6,560 nucleotides of DNA, from contig CATXYA010000101.1 of NCBI GenBank assembly GCA_958403605.1, positions 1 through 6,560 of the forward strand, written 5' to 3'. The DNA comes from an uncultured Oscillospiraceae bacterium. Its GTDB lineage: Bacteria; Bacillota; Clostridia; Oscillospirales; Ruminococcaceae. The notes under the pieces were generated by a model, which saw only the letters and a program-made list of their open reading frames with translations, ran no database searches and had not been told where the DNA came from. This document shows positions 1 to 5,856 of this stretch, piece by piece. Made by a program: the position numbers and the translations under genes. Each line of letters begins with the position of its first letter. Position 1 is the stretch's first letter.

Positions 1-1295
1 CGCTGGCCGCGGGCGGGGCGCCGCGGGACATCCCCGGCCTGTGCACCCGGGAGGCGCTGGCCCCGCCCTGCGTGCTGCCCGGCCGGGTGCCCAGCCCCTA
101 TGGGCCGGAGTACCTGGCGGCCCTGGGCGGGCGCATCGCCTATTTGGAGACCAGCCGCGGCTGCCCGTTCTCCTGCGCCTTCTGCCTGTCGGGCCGGTGC
201 GGCAAGCCGCGCTGGTTCCCCCTGGAGGAGGCGTTCCAAAACATTCTGACGCTGGCGAATTCCGGCGCCAGGACCATCAAGTTCATCGACCGGACGTTCA
301 ACGCAAACCCCGCCCACGCCAATGCCATTTTACAATTCCTTTTAGAGCACTACGGCAAAGAGATCCCGGCGGGCACCCGCTTCCACTTCGAGCTGGCCGG
401 GGATATTTTGCGGGAGGATACGCTGGAACTGCTGGGGCGCATGCCTCCCGGCGCCGTGCAGCTGGAGATCGGCATGCAGTCCTTCTGCGAAAAAACGCTG
501 GCCGCGGTGCGCCGCAAAACGGACGTGGCGCGGCTGCAGCAAAACATCCGCCGCTTGGTGGGCTACGGCAGCCTGCACCTGCACATCGACCTCATTGCCG
601 GGCTGCCCTACGAGGACCTGGACACCTTTGCCGCCAGCTTTGGCACGGGCTACGCCCTGGGGGCCGACATGCTGCAGCTGGGCTTTTTGAAGCTGCTGCA
701 CGGCGCGGCCATGCGCGAGGAGCCGCAGCAGTTCCCCTGCGAATTTTCGCCCCTGCCCCCCTACGAGGTGACGCGCACGCCCTGGCTGAGCGAGGCCGAC
801 CTGGCGGTACTGCACGCGGTGGAGGACGCCTTGGAGCGCGTGTACAATGCGGGCCGTTTCCGGCGCACCGCCGCCTACCTGATGCAGGCCGGCGGCCTGA
901 CGCCCTTTGCCTTTTACCGCCGCCTGGGCGAGGCGGCGGCGCCCCTGGGCACCCATCACGTGCCGCTGGACGATTACACCGCCTTTTTGCTGGCCTGGGG
1001 CCAAACGCTGTCCGGGGTGGATGCCGCGCTGCTGCGCGACGCTTTGGTGTGCGACCGCCTGGAGACCAACGCCACCGGGCGGCTGCCCGCCTGCCTGCAC
1101 GTCCACGACCCCGCTTTGGGCCGCGCCGTGCACGCCCTGGCCCAGCGCACACCGCCCCTGCCCGGCGTGCGCCGGGGCGTGGCGCTGCTGTACGGGGCAA
1201 AACAGGCCGTCTTTGTGGATTACACACAGAAAAACCCCATCACAAACCGCTATCTTCTGCATACCCTTGGAATTGACAATCTTCTGCCGCAATGA
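1..1295 (+). CDS. B12-binding-type radical SAM protein with DUF4080 C-terminus (5'-truncated)
   Basis: The reading frame is already open at position 3 and has no stop before 1293-1295, so the start lies upstream of the window. The first visible residues include a DIPGLCTRE stretch (27-53), like the linker after the cobalamin-binding domain in this family. The radical SAM motif C-x3-C-x2-C is at 162-185 (GCPFSCAFC), which should bind a 4Fe-4S cluster and S-adenosylmethionine. Further family blocks are KFIDRTFNANP (about 279-311), ELAGD (about 390-404), EIGMQSF (about 465-485), HIDLIAGLPYED (about 582-617) and LGFLKLLHG (about 678-704), then a C-terminal region resembling DUF4080. The substrate is unknown; the family is common in Clostridia and poorly characterised. 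An initiator at GTG 72 is possible on paper but unlikely, since the upstream in-frame sequence is family-like. No terminator lies directly after the gene; the first is the pyr attenuator. Membership is fairly certain, function is not. Confidence 0.85.
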   Translation, partial: LAAGGAPRDIPGLCTREALAPPCVLPGRVPSPYGPEYLAALGGRIAYLETSRGCPFSCAFCLSGRCGKPRWFPLEEAFQNILTLANSGARTIKFIDRTFNANPAHANAILQFLLEHYGKEIPAGTRFHFELAGDILREDTLELLGRMPPGAVQLEIGMQSFCEKTLAAVRRKTDVARLQQNIRRLVGYGSLHLHIDLIAGLPYEDLDTFAASFGTGYALGADMLQLGFLKLLHGAAMREEPQQFPCEFSPLPPYEVTRTPWLSEADLAVLHAVEDALERVYNAGRFRRTAAYLMQAGGLTPFAFYRRLGEAAAPLGTHHVPLDDYTAFLLAWGQTLSGVDAALLRDALVCDRLETNATGRLPACLHVHDPALGRAVHALAQRTPPLPGVRRGVALLYGAKQAVFVDYTQKNPITNRYLLHTLGIDNLLPQ

Positions 1296-1301
1296 TAAAA
1301 T
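1273..1301 (+). promoter_or_regulatory. Extended -10 sigma-A promoter of the pyr operon
   Basis: A perfect -35 hexamer TTGACA (1273-1278) is followed by exactly 17 bp and a TAAAAT -10 hexamer (1296-1301, five of six consensus bases). A TG dinucleotide at 1293-1294 gives the extended -10 arrangement TGnTAAAAT. The predicted transcription start is around 1307-1309. The promoter overlaps the last codons and stop of the radical SAM gene, so the pyr operon has its own strong promoter and the upstream gene is probably a separate transcription unit. The assignment rests on consensus match and context. Confidence 0.8.
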
Positions 1302-1319
1302 AAGATGAAAATAAATTCC

Positions 1320-1398
1320 GAGGGGGAGGAACTGCGTCATGGCGGTGCTGTGCAAGGGTTTGCTGGTTGGCCGTGGGCATGGTGTTTTCCTTCCCTTC
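1320..1398 (+). promoter_or_regulatory. Leader RNA helix that can sequester the leader-ORF ribosome binding site
   Basis: Purine-rich 1320-1331 (GAGGGGGAGGAA) can pair continuously with pyrimidine-rich 1387-1398 (UUCCUUCCCUUC): 12 base pairs, two of them G-U. After a small internal loop, 1334-1341 can pair with 1378-1385 (8 pairs, three of them G-U). The first helix covers the Shine-Dalgarno of the leader ORF and the second covers its AUG at 1339-1341. The structure does not overlap the terminator arms, so both can form in one RNA. Pairing was worked out by hand; stability and function are inferred. Confidence 0.5.
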
Positions 1399-1410
1399 AC
1401 CGTCGTTTGA
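1339..1410 (+). CDS. Putative pyr leader peptide (23 aa), pyrL-like attenuation ORF
   Basis: This short ORF starts at ATG 1339, begins MAVLCKGLLVG and ends VFLPFTVV, and stops at TGA 1408-1410. A good ribosome binding site, GGAGG (1325-1329) inside GGGGGAGGA, lies 9 nt upstream of the ATG. The stop codon touches the base of the terminator hairpin, so a ribosome that reaches it would cover the 5' arm (1411-1420). Codons 16-20 run through an almost pure pyrimidine tract (1385-1398). This arrangement parallels the enterobacterial pyrBI leader, where ribosome position relative to polymerase, set by UTP-dependent pausing, decides termination. The peptide itself probably has no function. A rival frame from ATG 1305 has no ribosome binding site and starts before the predicted transcript start. 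Translation has not been shown. Confidence 0.5.
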   Translation: MAVLCKGLLVGRGHGVFLPFTVV

Positions 1411-1444
1411 AGCTCTTTCCTATTTGTGGGAAAGAGCTTTTTTT
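1410..1444 (+). terminator. Intrinsic terminator/attenuator in the pyr leader
   Basis: AGCTCTTTCC (1411-1420) pairs perfectly with GGAAAGAGCT (1429-1438), leaving an 8-nt loop (1421-1428); an A-U pair at 1410/1439 may extend it. It is followed by an uninterrupted T run through 1444. This is a standard Rho-independent terminator, placed about 100 nt after the predicted start of transcription and 45 nt before pyrC on the same strand. That position suggests attenuation of the operon. It also gives the upstream radical SAM transcript its first visible terminator. The upstream leader has no good complement to the 5' arm, so no classic antiterminator hairpin is apparent. Confidence 0.85.
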
Positions 1445-1451
1445 CTGACAA

Positions 1452-1469
1452 GTCTGTTTTAAAACAGAC
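1452..1469. repeat. Perfect 18-bp palindrome between attenuator and pyrC
   Basis: GTCTGTTTTAAAACAGAC is fully self-complementary (9+9 with no spacer). As RNA it would form a 7-bp stem with a UUAA loop. TTTTC at 1441-1445 and GAAAA at 1473-1477 extend the dyad imperfectly, reaching the A-rich start of the pyrC ribosome binding site. It is present only in transcripts that pass the terminator. It could be a repressor operator, a 5' stabilising hairpin, or a translation control element; the sequence does not decide which. Confidence 0.55.
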
Positions 1470-1489
1470 GCTGAAAAGGAGGCCGGAAG

Positions 1490-2677
1490 ATGCTCATTCA
1501 AAATGCCGTGCTGACGGACGCCGCGGGGACGCGCAGCGCCGATGTGCGCATCCGGGACGGCAAGATCAGCGAGGCCGCGCCGGGGCTTGTGCCCGGGGAG
1601 GGCGAGGAGGTGCTGGACGCCGCCGGGCTGACGGCCCTGCCCGCGTTCATCGACCTGCACTGTCATTTCCGCACGCCGGGGTACGAGTATAAGGAGACGC
1701 TGGAGACGGGTAGCCGCGCCGCGGCCCGGGGGGGCTACACCTTCGTCAACTGCATGGCAAACACCAAGCCCGTGTGTTCCTCGGCGGCCATGGCCCAAAG
1801 CCTGATGGACGACGCCGCGCGCATCGGCCTGTGCGACATCAACCAATGCGTTTCCATCACCAAGGACTTTGACGGCGAGACCGTCAGCCACCTGAAGGCC
1901 CTGCCGAAAAACCTGCGCTTCATCAGCGAGGACGGCAAGGGCGTGCGCGCGTCGAAGGTGATGTACGACGCCATGGTGATCGCCGCGGCCAAGGGCCTGA
2001 CGGTGATGAGCCACGCCGAGGACATGGACCTGTCGGCCCTGGATTACCGCCTGGCGGAGAATTTGGAGACCGCGCGCAACCTGTACCTGGCGCAGTCCAC
2101 GGGCGCGAAGCTGCACCTGTGCCACGTCAGCACCAAGGAGGCCATGGAGGACATCTCCACCGCCAAGCGCCGGGGCGTGGCCGTCACCTGCGAGGTGACG
2201 CCGCACCACCTGTGGTTCTCCCACACCGGGTACCGCGTCAACCCGCCCATCCGGGAGGCGGACGACGTGGAGGCGCTCATCGCCGCCATCGAGGCGGGCC
2301 AGGTGGACGCCATCGCCACCGACCACGCCCCCCATTCCGAGGAGGACAAGGCCGCGGGCGCGCCGGGCATGGTGGGGCTGGAGACGGCCTTTTCCGTCTG
2401 CTACACCAAGCTGTGCCAGCATCGCGGCCTGCCGCTGGAAGTGCTGAGCCGCCTGATGAGCAAGGGCCCGGCGGAGATCCTGGGCCTCAACAAGGGCCTG
2501 CTGGCGCCGGGGTATGACGGCGACGTGGTGCTGGTGGACCTTGCGCACCCCTACACGGTACACAAAGAGGAGTTTGCCGGGAAGAGCAAAAACACGCCTT
2601 ACGACGGCCTGACGCTGTCCGGCAAGGTGAAGGCCACGGTCAAACAGGGCGTGGTCACTTATAAGGAGGAGTTTTGA
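1490..2677 (+). CDS. pyrC: Dihydroorotase
   Basis: PyrC catalyses the reversible cyclisation of N-carbamoyl-L-aspartate to L-dihydroorotate, the third step of UMP synthesis, in the cytoplasm. The 395-residue protein is an amidohydrolase-fold enzyme. Expected metal ligands are visible: H57 and H59 (DLHCHFRTPG), D148 (SEDGKGV), H175 (MSHAED), H212 (LCHVST), and the catalytic D278 (ATDHAPH). Substrate-binding blocks NTKP (91-94), EVTPHH (235-240) and NPPIR (251-255) are also present. The stretch between H175 and H212 is about 16 residues shorter than in classic type I enzymes such as the Bacillus one, and the usual E/D of R-E/D-PG is T62; this fits a clostridial subgroup. The start is ATG 1490, with AGGAGG (1477-1482) 7 nt upstream. 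It is the first enzyme gene after the attenuator and shares one base with pyrF (TGATG). Identity is secure. Confidence 0.96.
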   Translation: MLIQNAVLTDAAGTRSADVRIRDGKISEAAPGLVPGEGEEVLDAAGLTALPAFIDLHCHFRTPGYEYKETLETGSRAAARGGYTFVNCMANTKPVCSSAAMAQSLMDDAARIGLCDINQCVSITKDFDGETVSHLKALPKNLRFISEDGKGVRASKVMYDAMVIAAAKGLTVMSHAEDMDLSALDYRLAENLETARNLYLAQSTGAKLHLCHVSTKEAMEDISTAKRRGVAVTCEVTPHHLWFSHTGYRVNPPIREADDVEALIAAIEAGQVDAIATDHAPHSEEDKAAGAPGMVGLETAFSVCYTKLCQHRGLPLEVLSRLMSKGPAEILGLNKGLLAPGYDGDVVLVDLAHPYTVHKEEFAGKSKNTPYDGLTLSGKVKATVKQGVVTYKEEF

Positions 2678-3543
2678 TGATGCAGATCGACCGGCTGTAT
2701 GAGGCCGTAGCGGAAAAGGGCCCCGTGTGCGTGGGCCTGGATACCGATTATTCCTATCTGCCCGCGGATTTCGCGCGCACCACCCTCTCCCGCGGGGAGA
2801 ACATCTTCAACTTCAACAAGGCCGTCATCGAGGCCACCAAGGGCGTGGCCGGCTGCTACAAGGTGCAGATCGCCTATTATGAAGCCCTGGGCCTGGAGGG
2901 CCTGCTGGCCTACAAATCCACCTTGAATTACCTGCGGGACGCGGGGCTGATCGCCATCGCGGACATCAAGCGCGGCGACATCGCCAAGACGGCGGAGCTG
3001 TACGCCAAGGCGCATCTGGACGGCGAATTCGAGGCCGATTTCGTCACCCTGTCGCCCTACATGGGGCTGGATTCCATCCTGCCCTACGCCAAATATATGG
3101 AGGAAAAGGGCAAGGGCGTGTTTGCGCTGTGCCGCACCTCCAACCCCGGCGCCAAGGACTTTGAGTATGAGACCCTGGCCGACGGCCGCCACGTGTACGA
3201 CCTGGTGGGCGACAAGCTGAACGAGCTGGGCAAGCACTATCTGGGCGCGCACGGCTACTCCTCCATCGGCCTCGTCATCGGCGGCACCCACATCGAGGAG
3301 GCCAAGGATATCCGCGCCAAATACCGGGACACCTTCTTCCTCATCCCCGGCTACGGCGCCCAGGGCGGCAAGGCCGAGGACATCGCGCAGTATCTGGCCG
3401 GGGGCAACGGCGGCACGGTGAATTCCAGCCGCGCCATTTTGCTGGCATACAAAAAGCAGCCCGGCGTGCGCTTCGACGAAGCCGCTTACAACGAGTGCGC
3501 CGCCATGAAAGGAGCCATCGCCGATGCCTGCGCAAAACTTTGA
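2677..3543 (+). CDS. pyrF: Orotidine 5'-phosphate decarboxylase, type 2
   Basis: PyrF decarboxylates OMP to UMP, the last step of the pathway. The 288-residue length and sequence match the type 2 (longer, mycobacterial-like) subfamily. The catalytic motif DIKRGD is at residues 96-101, with K98 the expected proton-donor lysine and D96/D101 its partners. CVGLDTD (18-24) holds the first substrate-binding aspartate. The phosphate-binding end is shown by PGYGAQGG (from residue 224) and NSSRAI, with R252. I chose ATG 2677 because AGGAGG (2664-2669) lies 7 nt upstream and the ATG overlaps the pyrC stop as TGATG; ATG 2680 (10 nt spacing) and TTG 2674 are less likely. The 3' end overlaps pyrK by 20 nt, so the three genes are probably translated in a coupled way. 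Confidence 0.95.
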   Translation: MMQIDRLYEAVAEKGPVCVGLDTDYSYLPADFARTTLSRGENIFNFNKAVIEATKGVAGCYKVQIAYYEALGLEGLLAYKSTLNYLRDAGLIAIADIKRGDIAKTAELYAKAHLDGEFEADFVTLSPYMGLDSILPYAKYMEEKGKGVFALCRTSNPGAKDFEYETLADGRHVYDLVGDKLNELGKHYLGAHGYSSIGLVIGGTHIEEAKDIRAKYRDTFFLIPGYGAQGGKAEDIAQYLAGGNGGTVNSSRAILLAYKKQPGVRFDEAAYNECAAMKGAIADACAKL

Positions 3544-4279
3544 GGCCCTGGTGCTGGAAAACCGCCCCCTGGCCGAGGACATCGTGCTGATGACTGTGCA
3601 GCTGCCGCAGAGCGCCGCCCCCTGCAGGGCGGGCCAGTTCTACATGCTGCGCGCCTGGGGCGCCGATGAGGCTCCGCTGCTGTCGCGGCCCATCAGCGTC
3701 CACCGCTTCGACGAGGCCGACCGCCTGGTGCAGTTTTTGTACCAGGTGAAGGGCACCGGCACGGAAAAGCTGGCGGCCCTGGCCGCCGGGGACACGCTGG
3801 TGCTCACCGGGCCCGCGGGCAACGGCTTTGCGCTCGCGGGCAAGACCGCCGTGCTGGTGGGCGGCGGCATCGGCACCGCGCCGCTGTACCAGCTGGCGCG
3901 GGAGCTGGCCGCGGCGGGCGTGACCGTGGACGCCATTCTGGGCTTCCGGGACGAGCCGTACCGCGTGGAGGCCTTCGAGCAGGTGTGCCGCCGGGTATCG
4001 GTGGCCACCGACACGGGCCGCGTGGGCCATAAGGGCTTCGTCACCGACCTGCTTTCCCCGGCGGACTATGACACGGTCTACCTCTGCGGGCCGGAGATCA
4101 TGATGGAAAAGGCCGCCCGCATGGCCCTGGCCGCGGGTGTGCGCACCTACGTGAGCAAGGAGGCCAAAATGGCCTGCGGCCTGGGCGCGTGCCTGGGCTG
4201 CACCTGCCGCGCCAAAAACGGCGGCGTCTCCGTCTGTAAGGACGGGCCCGTGTTTGAAGGGAGTGTGTTCTATGGCTGA
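3524..4279 (+). CDS. pyrK: Dihydroorotate dehydrogenase B, electron transfer subunit
   Basis: PyrK passes electrons from the PyrD flavin to NAD+ through a 2Fe-2S cluster and FAD; class 1B enzymes are PyrD2PyrK2 heterotetramers. The 251-residue protein shows the ferredoxin-reductase-like order. An N-terminal FAD-binding barrel carries LLSRPISVH (near residue 53). A nucleotide-binding domain carries LVGGGIGTAPLY (near residue 112) and LCGPEIMM. A C-terminal cluster motif has C218, C223, C226 and C238 (CGLGACLGC, then CKDGPVF), plus an extra C228. ATG 3524 follows AAAGGAG (3508-3514) with a 9-nt spacer. The gene overlaps pyrF by 20 nt and pyrD by 8 nt; the latter suits balanced synthesis of the two subunits. 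Nothing is missing compared with the family. Confidence 0.95.
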   Translation: MPAQNFEALVLENRPLAEDIVLMTVQLPQSAAPCRAGQFYMLRAWGADEAPLLSRPISVHRFDEADRLVQFLYQVKGTGTEKLAALAAGDTLVLTGPAGNGFALAGKTAVLVGGGIGTAPLYQLARELAAAGVTVDAILGFRDEPYRVEAFEQVCRRVSVATDTGRVGHKGFVTDLLSPADYDTVYLCGPEIMMEKAARMALAAGVRTYVSKEAKMACGLGACLGCTCRAKNGGVSVCKDGPVFEGSVFYG

Positions 4280-5192
4280 GATCCCTGCCAGCCTGGCGGT
4301 GACGCTGTGCGGCGTGCCGCTGGCCACGCCGGTCATCGGCGCGTCCGGCACCTTCGGCTTCGGCCAGGAATACGCGGATATCGTGGACATGGCCTGGGTG
4401 GGCGCCATCTCGGGCAAAGGCCTGACGCTGGAGGGCAAGGCGGGCAACGGCGGCGAGCGGCTGTACGAGACGCCGTCGGGCCTCATCAACTCCATCGGCC
4501 TGCAAAACCCCGGCGTGCGCCACTTCATCGCGCAGGAGCTGCCCGTCATGCGCGCCCTGGGCCCCAAGGCCATGGCGAACCTGGGCGGCAGCACCATCGA
4601 GACCTACGAGGAGGGCGCGCGGCTGCTGGACGCCGCGGACGTGGACTTTATCGAGCTGAACATCAGCTGCCCCAACGTGAAGGCGGGCGGCATCGCCTAC
4701 GGCATCAAGGCCGAAAGCGCCCGGGAGGTGGTCTCCCGCGTGCGCCGCTGCACGTCGAAGCCCCTCATCGTCAAGCTGAGCCCCAATGCGGAAAACATGG
4801 TGGACATGGCCCTGGCCTGCCAGGACGCGGGCGCGGACGGGCTGTCCCTGGTGAACACCTTCCAGGCCATGGCCATCGACCTGGAGGCCCGGCGGCCCGT
4901 GTTCGACAACGTGTTTGCGGGGCTTTCGGGCCCGGCCATCCGGCCCATCGCCCTGCGCATGGTGTACCAGGTGTGCAAGGCCGTACAGGTGCCCGTGGTG
5001 GGCCTGGGCGGCATCGCCAGCGCCGAGGACGCCCTCAGCTTTATCATGGCCGGGGCCACGGCCATCCAGGTGGGCACGGCGAATTTTGCCGATCCCCGCG
5101 CCTGCGAGACCATCGCCAAAGACATGGCCCGCTGGCTGGACGCCCACGGCGTAAAAACGCTGGACGAGCTGCGCGGCTGCGCGCAGGTTTGA
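4272..5192 (+). CDS. pyrD: Dihydroorotate dehydrogenase, class 1B catalytic subunit
   Basis: PyrD oxidises dihydroorotate to orotate on an FMN-containing TIM barrel; with PyrK it uses NAD+ as acceptor. The 306-residue protein has the family blocks in order: ASGTFGFGQEY near the N-terminus, NSIGLQNPGV (orotate/FMN pocket), ELNISCPNVK with C133 in the place of the class 1 active-site cysteine base, VKLSPN, LVNTF, LSGPAIRPIALRMV, GLGGI and AIQVGTANF (FMN phosphate site). The cysteine, rather than serine, and the adjacent pyrK mark it as class 1B. The start is ATG 4272, with AAGGGAG (4257-4263) 8 nt upstream; the in-frame TTG at 4254 lacks comparable support. No membrane segment is seen, as expected for this soluble class. 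In some organisms this gene is called pyrDB. Confidence 0.95.
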   Translation: MAEIPASLAVTLCGVPLATPVIGASGTFGFGQEYADIVDMAWVGAISGKGLTLEGKAGNGGERLYETPSGLINSIGLQNPGVRHFIAQELPVMRALGPKAMANLGGSTIETYEEGARLLDAADVDFIELNISCPNVKAGGIAYGIKAESAREVVSRVRRCTSKPLIVKLSPNAENMVDMALACQDAGADGLSLVNTFQAMAIDLEARRPVFDNVFAGLSGPAIRPIALRMVYQVCKAVQVPVVGLGGIASAEDALSFIMAGATAIQVGTANFADPRACETIAKDMARWLDAHGVKTLDELRGCAQV

Positions 5193-5251
5193 CCGCAGAC
5201 CAGAAGCTTCGCAAAAAATGCGCTACCGAATATGAGAAAGGACCGTGCATC

Positions 5252-5842
5252 ATGAACAATCTGGAGATCTTGAAGTCCTGCGACGCCTTTTTAGAGGGCC
5301 ATTTCCTGCTGTCCTCGGGCCGCCACTCAGGCGCCTACTGCCAAATGGCGTTTTTGCAGCAGTACCCGGACAAATGTGCCCAGGTGATGGCAACCGTGGC
5401 GGAAAAGCTGCGGGACATGGACGTGGACGTCATCGTGGGCCCGGCCATGGGCGGCATCGTCTACGCCTATGAGCTGGCCCGCCAAACGGGCAAGCGCGCC
5501 ATTTTCACCGAGCGCGTGGACAATGTGATGTGCCTCAAGCGCTTCGCCATCCAGCCGGGTGAAACCTGCATCATCGCCGAGGACGTGGTGACCACGGGCG
5601 TCTCCAGCCTGGAGACCAAGCGCGTCATCGAAGAGGCGGGCGGCAAGTGCCTGGGCATCGTCTGTGTGGTGGACCGCACGAAAGAGGACGCGCCCTCGCC
5701 CATCCCCATTCTGGCCAGCGCCCTGAAGCTGGACCTGCCCAATTATCCCGCCGACGACTGCCCCATCTGCAAAGAGGGCAAGCTGCCGCTGGTGCATTTG
5801 GGCAGCCGCAAAATGAAGCAAGAAGCCAAGCAGACCCTGTGA
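5252..5842 (+). CDS. pyrE: Orotate phosphoribosyltransferase
   Basis: PyrE joins orotate to PRPP to give OMP, the substrate of PyrF. The 196-residue protein has the N-terminal [10 protein letters not shown] segment, the [15 protein letters not shown] block, ERVDN, and the PRPP-binding motif [13 protein letters not shown] with E110 and D111 as the acidic pair. The C-terminus has DDCPICKEG followed by [10 protein letters not shown]. The CPxC pair with a terminal GSRK is, as I recall, typical of one bacterial and clostridial subfamily; a structural metal site is possible but not shown. ATG 5252 follows AAAGGA (5237-5242) with a 9-nt spacer. The 59 bp between pyrD and pyrE hold only this ribosome binding site and a weak CGCA/TGCG hairpin without a T run, so I see no terminator or promoter and expect cotranscription. 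Confidence 0.95.
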   Translation: MNNLEILKSCDAFLEGHFLLSSGRHSGAYCQMAFLQQYPDKCAQVMATVAEKLRDMDVDVIVGPAMGGIVYAYELARQTGKRAIFTERVDNVMCLKRFAIQPGETCIIAEDVVTTGVSSLETKRVIEEAGGKCLGIVCVVDRTKEDAPSPIPILASALKLDLPNYPADDCPICKEGKLPLVHLGSRKMKQEAKQTL

Positions 5843-5856
5843 GCAAAGGAGAAGCC

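Noticed and set aside
1346..1359. GTGCTGTGCAAGGGT-like stretch resembling part of a PyrR binding loop
   Set aside because: Only the downstream purine-rich part is similar. The conserved CAGAGAGG-type hexaloop region is absent, and the segment reads well as leader ORF codons.
1305..1448. Alternative 47-codon ORF from ATG 1305 running through the terminator to TGA 1446
   Set aside because: Its start lies at or before the predicted transcription start and has no ribosome binding site. It cannot be fully excluded if transcription begins further upstream.
1445..1473. Possible second promoter with CTGACA (1445-1450)
   Set aside because: No -10 hexamer lies 16-18 bp downstream; the AT-rich TTTAAA is only 7 bp away.
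1397..2563. Long open frame on the - strand opposite pyrC, and similar ones opposite the other genes
   Set aside because: These are typical antisense open frames in GC-rich coding DNA, rich in Arg, Gly, His and Ala, with no family resemblance, and each is opposite a confidently identified gene.
5193..5251. Possible terminator or promoter between pyrD and pyrE
   Set aside because: There is only a 4-bp CGCA/TGCG stem with an A-rich loop and no T run, and no promoter hexamers. Only the pyrE ribosome binding site is convincing.
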